Positions 45,487 to 58,073 of a stretch of DNA of 64,000 nucleotides are shown one piece after another. The translations under genes and the position numbers were made by a program. Positions within the stretch are counted from its first letter, which is position 1. Every line of letters starts with the position of its first letter. The notes under the pieces are model-generated. The model was not told the DNA's origin. It ran no database searches and saw only the letters and a list, made by a program, of their open reading frames with translations. This DNA comes from Purpureocillium takamizusanense (taxonomy: Eukaryota; Ascomycota; Sordariomycetes; Hypocreales; Ophiocordycipitaceae). The stretch spans positions 27,501 to 91,500 of the forward strand of contig NC_063074.1 of NCBI RefSeq assembly GCF_022605165.1, given 5' to 3'.

Positions 45487-47557
45487 TCATACCGCGATGC
45501 TGCCCAGCTTTTTGACCACATCCTCGTAATATCTCATCGACAATCTCTCGGCGACCTCGTCGTCCGTCTCGTCGTCGCCGTCTCGGAGACCAAGCGACGC
45601 CCCTCCGGCGAGGCACGCCCGCGTCGCCTCCTCGTACTTCTCGCCCATCTCGGCCCCCAAGTCAGCGACGCGGTCCTCAGCCAGCAGCCGCTGGCGCACC
45701 CTCCGCACGACCTCCTTGTCGCCCCGCGCCCGGCGCATGTCCAGGGCCAGCACCTCGTCCACCGTCCGCCAGTGCGCTAGCTCCACCAGCACGACGCCCA
45801 GGCTGTACACGTCGAAGCTCTTCTTGGACCGCTCCCGCTCTTCCTCCTTGTCGCCATTGCTGCCGCTGCCACGTCGGTTCGACTGCGTTCGCGGGTGCCG
45901 GTAGAGGTCGTGCTCGGCGTCGTCGCCCGGGGCGTCTGTCATCTCCTCGGGGCCGCCCGGCCGCGAAAAGTCGAACCCGGAGAGGTAGGGTCTGCTGTAG
46001 TCGACGCCAACGCCGCCGCCGCCACGAGCGCGGAAGAAGAGTACGTTGTGGCTGCGCAGACCCTTGTGCAGCCAGTTGACGGCATGCAGGTAGAGCACGC
46101 AGTTGCTCAGCGCGTGGGCAAGTCGCACACGCTCCGTCACGCGCGGCTTGCGGACCGACGACGTGTCTCGTAGCAGGTCGTGCAACGATACTGGCGGGAG
46201 CGAGGCGTGCAGCTGGTCGTCATGAGGCCGCTCGAAGATGAGTCCGAGCCGCCGGTCGATGACGTCGACATCCTCGTCGGGCGTGTCGGGATCGGCCTTG
46301 TCAAAGAAGCCAAGGCAGTGCGGCGTGCGGAACGCCTCCGGCTTTGGGCTGTGGTTCAACAGGCATGCCAGCTTGCGGACGCGGTCGACAATGTCCCTTT
46401 TTGACAGCGAATCCGGATGCTGGCCGGCGCTGTCGTAGTCTTTCCATTCTATCCACACTCTCTTCTTGGTGCCCTCGGCCGTTGTCAAGAGCGCTTCGCA
46501 TCGCGGCGACTCCCAGTCGTCCACCTCCGGGTCGAGCTCGACCAGGTTCCGCGGGACCTGCACGTTGCGCGGCTGGGCTGGGCTCGCGAGGTCGAGGAAT
46601 TGGTACGCTGCCACGTCCCCTTTGGTCGGTGCCAGACCAGACTTGGGGTCGATTGTCTCATTAAAAGCCTTGAACTTGGCCAGGTTGGAGAGCTGCAGGA
46701 GGGCTTTGAGGCCGACCTCGCGCTCGAGCTTGGACATGGGCGTCGAAGACAGAGGGGCGCTCAGCAGGCTGCCGGTGCGCTGGATGCCTGGGCTGCCCGC
46801 CTCGAGCTGCGACTTGAGGGCGAGGACGAGATGACTCAAGTCGGCAACCTTGTGGTGCAGGAGGAGGACGCCGCGGTTGGTGTCCTGCACGGTGTCGCGG
46901 ATCTCAACCTGGAGGGAGTGGTCGAGGATGTTGGTCATGTTGTCGTTGAGCGCCGAGAACTTGGCGAGGAGCTTCTCGAACGCCTCCTTGTCGAATGAGA
47001 CCCAGCGCAGGCGCATCCAGCCGCCTTCAGACTTGAGTTTCAGGCCAGCCATGGCCTTCTTGATGAAGTCGCGCTTGCGCGGCGACATGGGGAAGCTGGC
47101 CTGGCGGGCATCCTTGTCGGGGGCAGCGAGGACATTGTCGTCATCGCGGACGGGCTTGAGGTTATTGTGACGACGCTGATGGGCGGTAAACTCGTCAAAG
47201 AGGCATTGGACCTGGACGAGCAGGTCGAGGACGGTCTGGCGGTGCAGGTTGAAGATGTTGGAGTCTAGGATCTTATCGTGGTTGTTGGCGTCAAGGTCAA
47301 GCAGGCCCGACGTCTCGCTCCAGGCGAAGAGGCGCTGCTGCTCCATGCGCAGGCGCAGGTTGAGGTACTTGCACTCTTCATCGTAGCCGAGGGCGGTGAC
47401 GAGCAGCTGGATGCCTGTGAGAGGGGAGTGTTAGCAAGCGCGCGGGGCCGGGAGCGGATATGCGACGGTGAGGTGTGCCTTGGATGCAGCCCGTGTAGAC
47501 CTGGAGGCCGAGCGAGGCGACGCCGATGGCCAGCCCCGTGAGCGAGACGGGGTCCAT
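45487..47557 (-). CDS. HeLo-domain (HET-s-like) protein with degenerate protein-kinase domain
   Basis: Two exons, 47557-47479 and 47414-45487, 668 residues. The N-terminus MDPVSLTGLAIGVASLGLQ followed by VYTGCIQGIQLL and LRLRMEQQRLFAWSETSGLLD is the prion-inhibition/HeLo domain seen in HET-S and related fungal cell-death executors, where the first helix enters membranes. Residues about 90-330 are helical. From about 370 a kinase-like region follows: RVRLAHALSNCVLYLH, then LHKGLRSHNVLFF where HRD is replaced by HKG, then FDFSRPG in place of DFG, and SFDVYSLGVVLVEL. Loss of the catalytic Asp suggests a pseudokinase. A C-terminal helical tail ends YYEDVVKKLGSIAV. Joining the exons needs a GC donor (CAAG|GCACAC); no GT fits the family sequence. 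Likely in allorecognition or regulated cell death; partner unknown. Confidence 0.85.
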
Positions 47558-47712
47558 TGACGAGCAGCCACCACAGCGGCCGTGGCTTGGGGTCGGGGGG
47601 GCGGGCACGGGAGGCGAAGCGCGTCCGGGTGGTGCAGAGAATTGGAAGCCGAAGGATTACTCGATTCGGCCTCGGTGGTAGTTGGGGCTGGACGGAATTG
47701 CCACGCGGGGGC

Positions 47713-47736
47713 GGGCGTGGGCGTGGGCGTGGGCGT
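47713..47736. repeat. (GGGCGT)4 repeat
   Basis: Four perfect hexanucleotide units upstream of the HeLo gene start. Confidence 0.85.
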
Positions 47737-50700
47737 GTGATGAAAGCGTACGGGGGGTTTGGGACTTGTCACTTGGGAGCGGGAAAGACAGATGACAGCT
47801 GCGGACATGGACTGCCAGCGGGTGATGAGACGGAGGCAGCACTGCTTGGAGGAGGGACCGACCAATGGGTGCCCAGGCTGTGAGGTTCACGAGCAGGACC
47901 CCTGCAGGATCAGTTCCAGGTTTCCCGTCATTCAGCGGTTGTGCGGGGGACGCGTCCAGCAGTCAGTGGCATGGAGTGGAGGGACTCCGGGGGCCGGTGC
48001 CCGGGCGCCCGGGCTGGAGCTACTAGCACCTGCGCTGCAGCAGGCTGCCAAGAGGCGCAGCGGTCCGTACCGCACCGACAGCTGGAGCCCCTCTCCACCC
48101 GACCGACTCAAGCTCGCATATGCAAACTTGTTGCGCTGACCTCAGAGTGGCGCCACTGTGAGCACTGCAGCTTTTCAGCAGGACGGTCCATCGGGCGGTG
48201 CGACGCGGGCCGCGAGCGCAACTGGTCAGCAAATTATGTTAGATGGTGTTACAGCACGGCGCGAACGCGCAGCAGGGGCTGAGACCCGGCGACCCAGGTC
48301 TGGGCCCTGTGAGGGACGCGTGCACGATGCATTGCATCCACAGCACGAAGCGCCGATGGCTGAGGTCCAATGACGACCTGGCTGGCTCCAAGAAAACTAT
48401 GGGGAGAGAGTGACTAGCAGAAGAAGGAAAAAAAAGAAGAGTGGGAAGAAGGTAATGGATGAGTGCGCATGGGCGAGGCAGGGCAACAGCGGTACTGCGA
48501 TGGGGTAGTTGCCTGGTACTACTAAAGTATGTAAGCTAGGTATACCTTAGTAGTACTATGGAATTTTAGTAGTGATCACACGGCCAGCCATCGCGAGCAC
48601 CGAGACATGGATGGTGTTATAGCTTGTCAGTTCCCTACGCACTACCACACACTGCATATCCGTACGAAGTACTTTGTATGTACGTAGCATATATACATTT
48701 GACCACCAAGACATTGATAGCTAAGAAATGACGAGCTGCCAAGCCAACCCAAGCTGTTGCAGTCGCTTCACGCCCCCGGCACATGAGGAGAGGCATCAAA
48801 TCATGTCGTTGGCAGCTCGCGGCCGCCTTGTTTTTCCGCGCCTGGGTGTCCCAGCCTGTCACATCGGCCGGTCCTGTCTCCGCGCCTTCCCACAGGCCAC
48901 ACAGCAAGCACCGCCCGGCCTTACCTTAGAGGTTAGTACTAACCTCGTAGTAATAGTAATTCCCTGCAGTGCAGCCCTGCCGCCTGCAGTGGACAGCGTC
49001 ACCGTCGTGGGCGTTGGGACGGGCAGGGCAGACGGACCTTCCCAATCCTGCACCTCCAGCAGCTCCCCTGGCAGCAACAACCTCCCCTCCAACAACGATT
49101 CGACATCCGCATCCCCGGCAAATTCCTCCTCGGGCGACGACGACACCGCCGCGGCACGAGCAAGCCCAGCCGCAGCCACTGAAGGAAAACGGCGCCGACG
49201 GCACGGCCACCCCGGTTCGAGGTGCGCCAGGCGAAAATGAAATACTATACTATGAGACGAGATGAGGCCGACACTGACCTGGGACAAGCTGAGACACCGC
49301 CGCTCCGAACCGCCGCCACGACCAGGAGATGCCGTGTGCGCACGACATCCCGTTGGCGCTAGCCATCAATCATGTCAGGCAGGGAAGGTAGGTACTTTGT
49401 ACCAAGTGGTGCGGACATTAGGACGTGGTATCTGGGTCGGGGGGTTTGACTTATACGCGGGGGGGGGTGCGGGCGAGGTACGAAACAACTTGGTTGCTTG
49501 CTACCTTGTTTCTTCCACGTAGCCGCGTTTCATCTCCTGACGACTTCGTATATCTGATCTCACACAAGCAGCATGCGCAGACCCTGGCGATGAAAGAGAC
49601 AGTGTCTTGCTGCGGCATTCTGCACCACGTCGGTGAGATGCGCCGCCGTGAGTCGCTCCCCATCAGCCGAGACAGAAAGAAGGAAAATAGGCAAAAACGG
49701 CACCTGGAAAAGGAAAAAAAACGGTGATAGCCACCGCTGTCGCATCTCCGATCTATCACTACTAATTGCTAGGCGCCCAGATGGTAGGGTATGCGGCTGT
49801 GTCCGTGTGTGATTGTCTCACTCTTCCCCAAGCTTCGTCGTCGCGAGAGGGTGGCGCGACGCACCTAGGTAGGAAGCAGTAGTACTACTGACTCCTGAGT
49901 AGACAGATCGTAGGTAAGGGGAGATAAGGTACCGACTACGGAAGTTGCTTTGGTTGTTATCTAACAACGTTGTCGCCAAGGTTTGCTCCGCGGTCGAGGC
50001 GAGGTCCATCAGGCAATCCGAAAGCTGGCGGACAGACTGCCGGGCCGGCAAAGGCAAAAAGGCAACATATGGGCAGGCGGGGCTTGAATCATGAGAGAGT
50101 TGAAAGTGGGCAGTCAAGCCAGATTGTCACCCGCCAGTGGCTACTCGCCCGCCGGGCAGGGGGAGGGGGGCCGGCTTCACCAGGAGGATGGCAAGATGGG
50201 ACCTGTTGGCGCAACTCAATCTGGGGCCCGCCGCATCGCATCTCGCACGGCTCGTGCATGCAGCGCGCTCTTCCCGGCTGCTGGGATGTCATCCCGTGGC
50301 TCCATCGGCAGTCGGCCGGCACAGTCCTGTTTCGACCTGTAGGTCCTGTCTTACACGAAAGTGCAAACCTATGGCAAGTCGATCATTACTGAGGCAGTCT
50401 GTCGAGTCCTCTGCAGAGTACTTCAATGGTATACTATACTCTACGTAGGTAGGCAAGATATTCGGCGTGCGTGCATGAGTTACTCTTGCATCCATATATA
50501 TAAAATACCACATACCATGCAAGCTTCGTTCTCGCATAGGCCTTCCTGCTTTTATACAAACGACAGGGTGCTTGCTTTGGTCGTCTCGACCTCCCCTGCC
50601 GCCGCCGCCGCCGCCACCGCCGCCGTTTGGCTGCCCCCTCCCCCACCCAAGAAAGGCATCGTACGTCGTGGCGCAATGCGATAATACCTTGTTGGTGTGT

Positions 50701-51002
50701 CGGGCCAAAGCCTTAACGGGCTGCTGGGATGTGCGCCCACTGGCTGCATCGCGTTGCACCAGCCCGACGGGCCAAGTTACCAACGGGGTAATGCCAGCCA
50801 GCCTCATCAACGGCCGGCCCAGGTGCCCCCCCGCCGGGCGCCCTGGCGCACCCCTCTCTCATAGCGCTTCAATACTATCAAAGTGAGCTGGGCTGTGCTC
50901 TTGCTGACAGCCTGGCTGATGCTATTGATGACTGGCCCATCTGCCTGCGCATGCTTCCTAATTGGGGGGGGACGCGTGGAAGCTTTCATGGATGTGTAGG
51001 TA

Positions 51003-51026
51003 TGTGTGTGTGTGTGTGTGTGTGTG
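51003..51026. repeat. (TG)12 microsatellite
   Basis: Perfect dinucleotide repeat in intergenic sequence. Confidence 0.9.
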
Positions 51027-52133
51027 CAGCAAGAGCGTTTTATTTCCATGCTCACTGATTCAACAGAGGGACCTCATCAGAGCCCAAAAGATGGACCCCT
51101 ACACCCACTAAGGAAGGCATCATGCATGTAGGTACTTCTAGATGCCCGTAGTACCAAGGTACCTACAGCAAGTACTAACCAGGGTATGGTAAGCGACTCC
51201 CCGCTGGGGTCTTGCCGTTGGGCTGCCGCTTTACTGGGCTGGCTGGCCTGGTCCCCCCGCCAGCGTGCTCACAATGCCCGGTGTGTCTCCCCCCCTGCGG
51301 AGCAGCCTGCTGTTGGCCTCATTCAATGGATGTCAGTGGCTCCGCCGCCACCATTGAAACGCACCAACACCTCAATCCACTGGGCTGCATCCATCGTGCC
51401 CAGTCCCGCCCTCCTCCAGCTTCCAGTACATGCACCTCACCTGCACCCTCTGCTGCCTGCACCTACAGTCCAGTACGACTACAACTGGTAACTACCTACC
51501 TACTGCAGCCTCCACCGCACCGCAGGGCACCGTCCGCGCTTTTCCCCCACCCCCCACCACGTCCTCATTCATCATCATCCATCAACGTCCTCATCAGCCC
51601 GCTATCCGTCGCGCGTCCCTGCTCCTCCCACCACATCAACCCACATCCGGCACCAGAAGGGGGGGTGGCCGCCGCCAAGGCAAACCGGGCTGGCCAACCA
51701 ACTCAACGGCAGACCCTCCAAACCTTTTTTTCCCTTTGCCAACTTACATCTTACATTTCGGACGGCTCGCCGCCGTGGCACCGCAACCGAGTCACTACCG
51801 TACTGCATCCGCACTTGTGCCGTGCCGTGCGTGTCTGGACTCATCTCGATCGCCCGGCGCATCTGATTTTCGTCATGCCCGCTGCCTCGACAGCATCTCC
51901 CAAGCAGGACCCTTAGAACAACTCGCGCCGGACCCCCGGAATCGGACACCGAGACCCGGGAGACCCGTCGTCCTCCGCATTCCTCGGCTCGCGTGCTGCA
52001 TTACTAACCGCACCTCCATACTGCATACAACCTCACCTCACCTACTACCCGTATCGACCTGCTGCTGCATACGACCACGATCGCTGCGACTAGGTTAGGC
52101 CTACATTCGCCCGACCAGCCCGGCGCGCCTGCC

Positions 52134-54293
52134 ATGATCTCCCCCGAGAACATCCCCCTCCCGCCAGACGACGGCCCCGTGTCGCCCTCGTCGGCCCATC
52201 CTCTTACCTCGTCCGCCAGCGGTTCCGCGGGGACCTCGCCCAGTTCCATCTTCCAGCATGGCTCGTCCACCACCAAGTCGTCGTCGGGAAGCCAGACGCC
52301 CGTCCAGATGGACACGGACGCCGCCGGCAACAAGAATCGTGACACCACCGTGCCCGCCGCCTGTCTAGCCTGCGTGAGTGGCCCCGTCGCGCGTGCCCAA
52401 TGCCCTCCCGCTTGGCCCGAGAGCGCCCGTCACTGACATTCATCTGTAATCCACACAGCGAAGCAAGCATCTCAAGTGCGATGGCCAGAACCCGTGCGCC
52501 CGCTGCCTCTCCTCCCAGAGCGAGTGCGTCTACGTCGCCTCGCGCCGCGGCTACAAGGGGCCTCGGCGTGGCACGGCGCAAAATCCGAACAAGAGGCAGG
52601 CGACGTCGCCACCCGACGTCAACGGGGGCGCGCCGTCCGACTGTCCCATGCTGTTGGGGTCGCGGTCCGGCGCACCCGCCTTGGAGGGCAACGGCTATCC
52701 CGCCGTCACCATGATGCCCGGTGTCGTCCCGCCGCAGCAGGCTCAGCAGCAATTCAACGCCGGTCCGTCAGGCATGCAGCTGTACAAGTCATACTGCTCC
52801 GTCAATGGTATCGACCCCGTCGCCTTTGCCGCCTCTCACCACAATGTCGGCCAGCCCATACCCGTCAAGAGCGTTCCCGAGCGCTGCCTCGACGCCTTCT
52901 ACCATTACTTCTTCGGCTCGCATCCCTTCGTTCTGCCGAGGGAGCACCTCCTGCGCTTGTCCAAGAGCGGCGTCATGGAGGTGGTCCTTGCGGCGATACG
53001 CTGGGTCGGCTCCATCTTTGTTGACGTCGGGCCCGCCGTCCGCGATGGCCTCTTTGAGGAAGCGTACCGGCTCATCTACGACCCGGCCACGCCGCGTGAC
53101 GGCTTCATGGTGCAGGCCATGATGCTACTCATTGTCGGCCTCGACGGCGCATGCAAGCAGGAAAAGGCGCGGGCCATCTTGAGCGACGTGGAGCGCCTGG
53201 CTCTGGAGATTGACCTCAACACAAGGCCATTTGCGACGCTCCACGGTCAGGGCATCCCCGTGCTCGAGGAGAGCTGGCGGCGGACGTGGTGGGACCTGTT
53301 CATCATTGACGGCATGATTGCTGGCGTCCATCGCGTCACCAATTTTCTGCTCTTCGACGTGCCCGCCAACGTCGCCTTGCCCTGCGAGGAGCACCAATAT
53401 GTCTCTGCTGTGAGTAGGACGTCGCTCTCCGTGCTCGACTACGAGGTAGAGTGCAATCCCACAAGCTGACGATTCTTTGCTAGAATATACCAATCCCCCT
53501 CTACCTCGAAGACCTTGAAGACCGCGACTTTTCCGACGAGGACCGCGAATTCTCGTCGTTTGCCTACCGCATTCTCTGCGGGCGCAACCTGGGCAAGTTT
53601 ATGCGCACGCCACCCATCTTCGGGCCAGAGGACGAGAACATGGCGCGCATCGAGGCGCTGCTGACCAACTGGCGGCTGCACCTCCCCAAGACGAAGCGCG
53701 ACGCGCTGCAGCGGGACGGCAAGCTCGACGAGATGATGTTCCAGGCGCACATGATGATGCACGCCACGTCGATCCTCCTGCACCAGCCGCACTCGCAGCT
53801 TGACACGACGCCGACGCAAGACATCAACTCGTGCGCGCCGCACCAGATGGTGCCGGCGGGCGACCTCTTCAACACGCACACCAAGCACACCATCGAGTCG
53901 GCGTCGGCCATTAGCGACATGATCACGCACCGCGTGCCGCTGCTGTCGCACACGCACTTCTTCACGTGCGTCATCACGCTCTCGTCGATTGTGCACCTCA
54001 GCCGCTGGGCGCTCTTCTTCATCCCCCACGACGACGACGACCTGCGCCAGCAGGTGCGCCTCAACATTGGCGCGCTCAACCGGCTGGCCGAGGTGTGGGG
54101 CGCCGCGGACCGGGCGCGCGGGCAGGTCAAGGCCGTGGCGCAGGAGATTTACCAGGCCAAGAAGCAGCAGCGCCTCAACTCGCAGTTCTGGGTCGGGCTC
54201 ACGCAGGAGGACATGCTCAACACGATTGCCACCGACGACTCCATCATCAGCGAGATTGAGAGCTTCCAGGTGCCGCCCAACCTGCTGGGCTAG
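52134..54293 (+). CDS. Zn(II)2Cys6 transcription factor, possibly RosA/NosA-like
   Basis: Three exons (52134-52373, 52459-53409, 53484-54293), 666 residues in phase. The zinc cluster is cut by intron 1: CLAC ends exon 1 and RSKHLKCDGQNPCARCLSSQSEC begins exon 2, spacing C-x2-C-x6-C-x5-C-x2-C-x6-C. It is followed by YVASRRGYKGPRRGT, a basic tail I loosely associate with the RosA/NosA group of sexual-development regulators; that is recollection, not a search. The middle region (FYHYFFGSHPFVLPREHLL ... SWRRTWWDLFIIDGMIAGVH) is the fungal-specific TF domain. The N-terminal 60 residues are Ser/Pro/Thr-rich and probably disordered. The C-terminus is helical and ends VPPNLLG. It stands alone with long intergenic stretches on both sides, common for developmental regulators with long leaders. 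Confidence 0.9.
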
Positions 54294-57200
54294 CCGACCC
54301 CATGCCCACATCCGGTTGTGAGTTTTGAGTTTTGTTTTGGAGTTTTACGGATATTGGATACAGGGAGGGGGATAATTCATTACGGCCGCTGTTTGTCACT
54401 CAGTCGGCCTCGACTTGTATACATACACATGGTGCAGCGTTAAACCGAAAAGGTGTTGAGGGCAGATGCAGGTGGTTCGACTTGTCTTTTGTGTATACCT
54501 GGTCACTACCTACTAGTTACTTATCACTACTATTTACCCATTGCGGACCACGTACTTTTGATCTTTCCCATTGTCAAATCCGTATCCGTGACGCCACGTT
54601 GGGCAGCCACGTGCCCGGCTAGGTTCATGCTTCCGTCTGTCTCGCCGCAGAGCCTCAAGAGTCAGGACCATGCACTTTTGTCGCAAAGCAATGCCGACAG
54701 GACATACATACACGGCATGTCTCGCGTGCAGCCCTGCGCCTCCTCCCCCCCGTCGGGACGTCGTTGAAGAAAGAAGGAGAGATCCACCACCCATCCACCT
54801 CAGCCCTACGAGGCACCACGCCCATGCAGATGCAGGCGCTTGCTTGGCCGTGACCCTTCTCCCCCCCCCCCCGGTGAGGTTGCATGTTCCGGTCCGATAA
54901 GCGAGATGCGGTGCGCGGGCACCGCCCCCTTGGACTACCTCGTAGGGAGCCTGGCCAGCGCTTCCTTGTTTTCTTGCTACATACCACCCCCCCTCCTCCA
55001 CCCCCCTTGGGCCCCTAGGTGCATATCAGCTACGCACCAGGTCAGGCCACATATGCCGCGAAGGTACCACCAGCGTCTGCGATATCGGGGGCCTCCGCCG
55101 CTAATAAGAACAATAAGCTTCACTCTGACTGGAGAGGGAGCAGATGAGAAAGGGAGCGGGGGAACGGGGGAACCCGAGGGGTGGGTGGGTGTGTCGGGGG
55201 TAAGGGTAGTACTACTACTAGTTGGCATTTGGGTCATCATCCCCATGAAGGACCCTGGGAGGGGGGAAGAGAGGGTGTGAGTACGTGGAAACGCAGGGTA
55301 GTAGATGCTACCACTACGAACAACATGGTGTATATCGTAGATTACGTCGTCGACTATAGATAGGCACGCACGCCGGACGAGCGTCAAGCAGGCAGGCAGG
55401 CATGATGATTACATCAGTGTGATCATGCCCCCCCCCCTTCCCCCTGTCTTTCCTTCGGGGGGAAGCGAACGACAATGGTGCGCCCAAGGTCTAAACCAGA
55501 CCGAGAGAGAGAGAGAGGGAGTGGTCACACAAGGGGGGGCGTGGGCGCGACGCCGACGATGATGATCAACCAGTACTGTCTCGTGTGTGTCTGTGTGTGC
55601 GAGTGCGCACGTTTTCTTTCGCCGTCGTCGTCGGCGACTAGTACTATACGGTATAGACAGACAGGCAGACAGGTAGGAGAGACAAACATACACGGGGAGC
55701 CGTGCGTTGCGTTGCCATGTGCGTGCTGCGTTTGCCGACCGTTTGGCGGCGGGTCTCGCAGGTCGGCGACTTGTTACTCACCCTTGTTTCTTGGGTGTAA
55801 GTGGTGTGTTTGTGTGTACGAGGTAAGGTAGGTAGTTATGTATGTGTGTCAGACGGCGGCGGCGGCGGCGGCGGCGCTGGCGCCCCTGCAGCAAAACACC
55901 AGTCAGCAACTTATTAGCGGACGGGCGGGCGGACGGGCGGGCATATGCGGGGGCCTCGTACGGTTACTACTACTACTCGGCGTTCTAAGTCATCGGGGAC
56001 CTCAAAGTTAGCGGTACTAAGTTACTACTTATTACTACTCATTCTACGTACTAACGTACTAGGTAGGTACCTAAGTGAATACCCCCGGCTAACCAAGAGT
56101 AGGCGCGCGCTTCTGCAAGTTTGCTGTCAACTGTCCCCTTTTGCAAGGACTCGCATTGGGAAGGGAAAGAGTGTTGAAATGGTGCAGATGAGGTTGAGGA
56201 GGATGATGATGAGGAGGAGGAGGATGAGGTTGATGACCATGACTCGTTGCATCCAGTCAAGTGCATTCATGCATGTGGTACGTATGTTGTGTGTGCGTGC
56301 GTTGAAGATCCGTAGGGCTGTTGACGGGGGGGCAAAAACCGTTTCGCATCGCCGTCGCCCAAAGCGGGAGGGAGCATGCCCGGGATCCTCTCCCGGAAGT
56401 CGTCGTCGTGGTCGCCATCGCCGTCGCCGTCGTCCGTTGGCGGGGCACGTGGCCTTGCACGTTCAATGGTCGCCGACGACTTTTTTTGGGCTTGCAGCTC
56501 TGCTAATGAAGTCTGGGCTGCCGGCGAGCTGGTGGGTCCCCCGCCCGGAGACCGTTGAAATCGCCAGGGATCCATGGATTCTTTTGGGCGCCGAGTAAAA
56601 GTGGGGGGAGGCTACCCCCCGGTCTTCGGGAACCATCTTGCTTGCTGGAGGGGGGCATCAGGCAAGGCGGGCTCGCCGGGTCGGTGGGTGGGTGGTGTGT
56701 AAGGTTTTTTTCTGGTCTGGTTCTGGAACCAATGGAACCAGTTCGTCAGGAGCTGCAGCAGCAGCAGCAGCAGCAGGAGCAGCAGTGGGTGGCATTGAGA
56801 GGCAGTACGTGCTGCCGGGCAGGTCCACGGGCACACACACACTGGTTCTCGGGTACCTACAGGTGTTAATCAAGTATTAATTGCCTGGCCCCATCCGGGG
56901 GGCAAGGGGGGCGAGGGGGGTTGTTGTTGTTTCGGGACGTCGCCCGCCCAGCCAGGTGGCGGTTCGATACCTGTGCTAAACTAACTGATAGCTACGTATT
57001 ATGGTAGTTAGGTACTAACTTAGTGGACAGGGCGGACAGGCGGGCGGAAAACCCACACTTGGGGGTTTTGACATTTGACAGACGTGCGGCAACGGGGTAA
57101 CTATGAGGGCGGCGGGGGGGCTCGCGGAGAAGGAAAGTGGGCGGGCGCTTGGAATGTTTCGACGTTTTGGAATCCTGACAACATGCCATGCCCATCCATA

Positions 57201-58073
57201 CCCACGCCCCATGCCGCCCAGACAGAAAGAAATAGTATTCCACAAAGCCTCCGATAAGACGCCAAGGGGGCGGCTTTGGCCGTGGCGGTTACACAAAACT
57301 CGAAAGGAGAAAAAAAAAACATTGTCCATCCACTGCGAGACCAACACATCGCACTCAGGAGATGGCATGAGGGGGCCTCGAAGGGGGGAAAGAAAGCAGT
57401 GGTACATACCCCAAGACGCGCTGCAACGGACCATCTCGATCCCCATCGTCGTTGCGTTTACAGGTAGCCAGTTATTTTACTACTACTACGGGCTGCTCTG
57501 CAAGCTGTATGCATGTATGCCCGTTGGTCCCGTCTGCACTGCACATCCGTTCAGCTGCATCAAGCAACCCGGGGCGCGCCTCTGCGTCGGTGAGGCCAAC
57601 GGCTTCTCCCCTCATGCGGGACATTCTCGATCTAGCAAGCATGACCGTCATGTAGCACCAGCACGCGTTACACCAACCGGCAGTCAATAATTCATGGAAC
57701 GGCGGCTGCGACCTCCTTCCTACGTACGCGAGAAGCGGCGCCCCCCCACTCCACATCTCTGCGGCGGCGCAGTCACCCTGCAGCCCGGTGGTCGCGAATG
57801 GTAACAGCTTCGGCCCTCCGGGGACGATGGGCGTGACTAGTTCGCTAGACCCATTGGTCGCCGATGACAGATGTCAGGCGCAACCCATCCGGGGCGGGCC
57901 GTTCTGATAAAAGCGCCCCAGTAGCTCCGTCGTGGTACAGATCAGGTTGACTCGTAGGCGGCCCATCTCATAATAACTCGTTGACACGTTGGACCGGCCG
58001 CTGAAGTACTTCCCACCTGCGATTCCAGCTTCCAAAGATTCGAGCCCAGTGTGCGCAAAACAACATCGCCATC
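54294..58073. other. Intergenic region rich in simple repeats
   Basis: 3.8 kb with no supported gene. Contents include a C run near 54852-54861, GTAC/TAGTA clusters at 55205-55225, 55965-55980, 56012-56076 and 56990-57022, a GA repeat at 55502-55516, a GGC run at 55855-55875, a GAG/GAT run at 56195-56235 and a CAG run at 56755-56780. Open frames here come from these repeats and have no domain. Confidence 0.5.

Larger units (their letters stand above)
47558..52133. other. Long divergent intergenic region, HeLo gene / C6 regulator
   Basis: 4.6 kb without a supported gene. The left end should hold the HeLo promoter with a GGGCGT repeat at 47713-47736. GTAC/TAGTA clusters lie at 48510-48570, 48925-48960, 49385-49410, 49870-49895 and 51120-51185, a CCG run at 50595-50625 and a (TG)12 at 51003-51026. 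From about 51430 to 52133 the plus strand is rich in CA, CT and CC tracts, like a long 5' leader of the regulator. Frames at 48728-49240 and 48859-49287 overlap on opposite strands and lack domains. Confidence 0.45.

Noticed and set aside
48859..49287. 142-codon minus-strand frame with an acidic stretch
   Set aside because: Overlaps a 170-codon plus frame; no family features or splice structure on either strand.
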